Source: Pseudomonadota bacterium (GTDB lineage: Bacteria > Pseudomonadota > Alphaproteobacteria > Rhodospirillales > 2-02-FULL-58-16). Taken from it: a stretch of 8,511 nucleotides of DNA. The DNA lies in assembly GCA_022567015.1 (NCBI GenBank), contig JADFHR010000140.1:1-8511 (forward strand), read 5' to 3'. How positions within the stretch are numbered: the first letter of the stretch is position 1; each line of letters starts with the position of its first letter. Positions 6,924 to 8,511 of this stretch are shown piece after piece. Under the pieces are notes generated by a model, which was not told the origin of the DNA, did no database searches, and saw only the letters and a list, made by a program, of their open reading frames with translations. The translations under genes were made by a program, and so were the position numbers.

Positions 6924-6963
6924 AAAAAAACCCCCGACCGCGCTTTGCGTCCGCGGCCGGGGG
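6924..6963 (-). terminator. Intrinsic terminator of the porin gene
   Basis: On the minus strand a 12-bp stem, CCCCCGGCCGCG (6963-6952) with CGCGGTCGGGGG (6942-6931), contains a single G-T pair and closes a 9-base loop. Seven T (6930-6924) follow directly. It begins 37 bases after the porin stop and has all parts of a Rho-independent terminator, so the porin is probably transcribed separately from DUF3576-leuS-lptE-holA. Confidence 0.9.
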
Positions 6964-7000
6964 CAGGTATTACGGGGTATTACCCGTGGGGGTGCCGGCG

Positions 7001-8188
7001 CTAGAACTTCACGCGGGCGCCGACCCAACCACTCGTCAGGTCGTCGTAGCTGTTGGTCGTGGAGTCGTCGAACTCGGCGATGTTGAACACGGCGAACAGC
7101 TCCGTCGCGTAATTCTCCAGGATCTGCACGACCCCGATGCTCCAAGACGTGCCATCGTCGCCGTTGGCGGTTGTGTCGTCGTAGTCCGCGTAATCGGCGA
7201 AGAAGTTGGTCGTTCCCGCACTGAAGATCTTGGCCTTGTAGCCGACCTTGAGATAGAGCTCGGTCGGGTTATCGCGGCCCAGGTTGGCGGTACCCTTCAG
7301 GTTCTCCACTCCGCCCGCCACGGTGAGATTGAGGCCGCTGGAATGGAGGATCGACGCCGAACCGTCGACCTGGGTGCCCCTCGTGGAGCTCGCGGCGGAC
7401 CTGTCCATCCAGCCAAGGCGGATGACCGCCTTGGTTCCGGCGAAGCTGCCCGCCCACCGGATGGCCGCGTCGGGGATGTCGCCCTGGTTGTGGCCGACCG
7501 ACACTACCGTGCCGAAGAACTTGGGCGTGTCGTAGCGTATCCGCTGGGTACGGCTCAGGGCGTCGAAGCTGCGGAATATGGTGCTCGCCCGCGGGCCACT
7601 GAGACCGCCGTTGAGGTTGGGGTCCTGCGACGTTCCGGCCGGCAGGTTGTCGATCAGGAAGTGGCTGCCGCCGAAAATATCGCCAGCCGTCACGTTGGCG
7701 GCGATCTGGGTTCCCGAAAGGTCCGCCTCGGCCGTGTTGTTGGCGGCGGAATCGCCCTTGCCGACGTAGAACTTGCCCCATTGGCCGGCGAACGTGATGT
7801 CCTGGTAGCGGGGGTCGATCCCGGTGTCGTCGCCGGTATCCTCGTCCTTGGCGCCGTTGGCGGCGAAGTTACCGGATTCGTTGGAGGTCCGGTTGTTGAA
7901 CTGGAACTCGATCCGGGTGCCGATGGTCAGCGATTCCCAGGCCTTGGCCGTGCCGATGAAACGCACCCGGTTGCCGCTGAAGGAGTTGCTGGTGTGGTGG
8001 ATATTGGTCGTGTTTCCGTCGTCCGTGAGGCGGACGATGCGGCTGAGCTGGCCAGTGATCGCAATCTTTACCTGGCTATTGCCGTTGACGACGGTGTTGC
8101 CCCCGGCCGAGGCTGGCCCGGCGAAGGGTGCCGCGAAGGCGAAGAGCGCCGCCGCCGCGACGGAGGTCTGCAGGGTTTTCTTGTACAC
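7001..8188 (-). CDS. Outer-membrane porin, 16-strand general-porin type
   Basis: This is a trimeric-type beta-barrel porin expected to let small hydrophilic solutes cross the outer membrane. The 395 residues start with GTG 8188, preceded by AGGGGAG (8202-8196) at seven-base spacing. A Sec signal peptide is clear: MYKK, a hydrophobic core (SVAAAALFAFAAPFA), and cleavage after ASA (residue 28). The mature part alternates polar and hydrophobic residues, is rich in Asn, Asp, Gly, Ser and Thr, has no cysteine, and ends in WVGARVKF with the terminal phenylalanine used as the Bam-complex signal. Family-like segments include GQWGKFYVGKGDSAANNTAE (135-154), ADLSGTQ (155-161), RTQRIRYDTPKFFG (213-226) and VGYKAKIFSAGTT (315-327). 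It resembles the gram-negative porins common in Rhodospirillales. Substrate selectivity cannot be told. It is flanked by a terminator downstream and a hairpin-rich leader upstream. Confidence 0.95.
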   Translation of the reverse strand: MYKKTLQTSVAAAALFAFAAPFAGPASAGGNTVVNGNSQVKIAITGQLSRIVRLTDDGNTTNIHHTSNSFSGNRVRFIGTAKAWESLTIGTRIEFQFNNRTSNESGNFAANGAKDEDTGDDTGIDPRYQDITFAGQWGKFYVGKGDSAANNTAEADLSGTQIAANVTAGDIFGGSHFLIDNLPAGTSQDPNLNGGLSGPRASTIFRSFDALSRTQRIRYDTPKFFGTVVSVGHNQGDIPDAAIRWAGSFAGTKAVIRLGWMDRSAASSTRGTQVDGSASILHSSGLNLTVAGGVENLKGTANLGRDNPTELYLKVGYKAKIFSAGTTNFFADYADYDDTTANGDDGTSWSIGVVQILENYATELFAVFNIAEFDDSTTNSYDDLTSGWVGARVKF

Positions 8189-8270
8189 GGTGTGTCTCCC
8201 CTATTCCGTGATATTTCAAACATCGCTTTTTCCCCACTAGTCCCCGAGAAGCCGAAAAAATCGCTTAACC

Positions 8271-8318
8271 AAAAAAACGGCGCCCCGCCCGGATCTTACT
8301 CCGGGCCCGCAGGCGCCC
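8271..8318 (-). terminator. Intrinsic terminator or attenuator upstream of the porin
   Basis: On the minus strand the inner stem GCCCGGA (8306-8300) pairs with TCCGGGC (8293-8287) around a GTAAGA loop. An outer arm GGCGCC (8317-8312) pairs with GGCGCC (8284-8279) across an asymmetric internal loop. One G and seven T (8277-8271) follow. The T-run is on the porin-coding strand, 83 bases before the porin start. It either ends an upstream transcript or small RNA, or acts as an attenuator within the porin leader. Confidence 0.75.
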
Positions 8319-8392
8319 CGATAGGTTCCCCAACCTGTCTGTGGTCCCATAGTCACGCCGGTACGGCGTCAGGGGAAATCACGAACGTGTGA
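8271..8392 (-). ncRNA. Candidate small RNA or structured porin leader
   Basis: Read on the minus strand, four stem-loops follow each other. They are TCAC/GTGA (8392-8379), ACGCCG-TAC-CGGCGT (8369-8355, perfect), AGGTT-GGGG-AACCT (8336-8323, perfect), and the terminator stem with its T-run (8318-8271). The GGGG loop of the third hairpin is exposed and could pair elsewhere. The layout fits a small RNA of roughly 100-130 nucleotides or a riboswitch-like attenuated leader. I do not recognise it as 6S, SRP RNA, tmRNA, a tRNA or a named riboswitch. No clear promoter is seen, and the 5' end is a guess. Confidence 0.33.
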
Positions 8393-8414
8393 GAACCCGT
8401 GTTTTTGATGGCCC

Positions 8415-8432
8415 GTGACTTTTTTGCGACAG
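8415..8432 (-). promoter_or_regulatory. Pho-box-like direct repeat upstream of the porin
   Basis: On the minus strand CTGTCGC-AAAA-AAGTCAC matches the 7-4-7 PhoB-box layout (two CTGTCAY units around an A/T-rich spacer) at 11 of 14 repeat positions. The spacer is all A, as expected. It lies upstream of the hairpin cluster and 227 bases before the porin start. No good -10 element follows at the spacing typical of PhoB-activated promoters. A match of this quality would be expected about once by chance in a window this size, by a rough estimate, so only its location supports it. Confidence 0.25.
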
Positions 8433-8511
8433 TTGTAGGCGCGGTTTTTCGGTACGGCGGCGCGCCTTCGACGCCCGGCGGGTGCGCCGCGGGCAATTTC
8501 CCCGCCGGCCT

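Larger units (their letters stand above)
8189..8511. other. Gene-free upstream region of the porin, cut by the window edge
   Basis: No supported gene is visible in these 323 bases. From the porin outwards there is the ribosome-binding site, a segment with two AAGCGAT copies (8228-8222 and 8266-8260 on the minus strand), a strong minus-strand terminator (8318-8271), three small hairpins (8321-8392), an AT-tract segment (8401-8455) with a Pho-box-like repeat, and GC-rich sequence to the edge. All three minus frames are open from the edge to stops at 8353-8385, so a short 3' end of an off-window gene cannot be excluded. Confidence 0.6.

Noticed and set aside
6986..8392. Open frame of 468 codons on the plus strand opposite the porin
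   Set aside because: The minus-strand porin has a signal peptide, beta-barrel pattern, terminal Phe, ribosome-binding site and terminator; the plus-strand product shows no family features.
8408..8511. Plus-strand frame from ATG 8408 open to the window edge (begins MARDFFATVV)
   Set aside because: There is no ribosome-binding site, and only 34 codons are visible in a GC-rich region where all frames tend to stay open; not enough to call a gene.
8353..8511. Partial minus-strand gene ending at TGA 8355-8353
   Set aside because: 52 codons are open to the edge, and a terminator 35 bases downstream would fit, but the other two minus frames are equally open and third-position GC does not single this frame out. 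It stays a live alternative to the small-RNA idea.

Overview
The window looks like the chromosome of a high-GC alphaproteobacterium, most likely of the Rhodospirillales or a close relative. The reasons are the chromosomal parAB pair facing a leuS-lptE-holA block, a DUF3576 lipoprotein upstream of leuS (a family I know only from Alphaproteobacteria), the 'GFRxLYG' start of the LptE lipoprotein, and an alphaproteobacterial porin. The species call is inference.

Layout. On the plus strand are the 3' part of parA (cut by the left edge) and parB, joined by a TGATG stop/start overlap. Their products segregate the chromosome origin. ParB ends in an unusual acidic, disordered tail of about 109 residues. 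A gene-free stretch of 310 bases (1692-2001) separates parB from the convergent holA and carries a dense run of short inverted repeats. On the minus strand, reading right to left, come the porin gene (8188-7001) with a clear intrinsic terminator, then a DUF3576 lipoprotein gene (6780-6220), then leuS, lptE and holA. The last three overlap (14 bases leuS/lptE, 4 bases lptE/holA), so they are almost certainly one translationally coupled unit. DUF3576 may share the transcript, with a 120-base structured gap before leuS.

Functions. The minus-strand unit joins translation (leucyl-tRNA synthetase), outer-membrane LPS assembly (LptE) and replication (clamp-loader delta subunit). The leuS-lptE-holA order is also known from E. 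coli. DUF3576 and the porin add two more envelope genes.

The least explained part is the right end (8189-8511). No credible gene is visible there, but on the minus strand it holds a row of hairpins ending in a GC-rich stem plus seven T, all upstream of the porin start. This is either a small RNA gene, an attenuator leader of the porin, or the 3' end of an off-window transcript. A Pho-box-like direct repeat lies just upstream of the hairpins. No mobile element, CRISPR array, tRNA or rRNA was seen.
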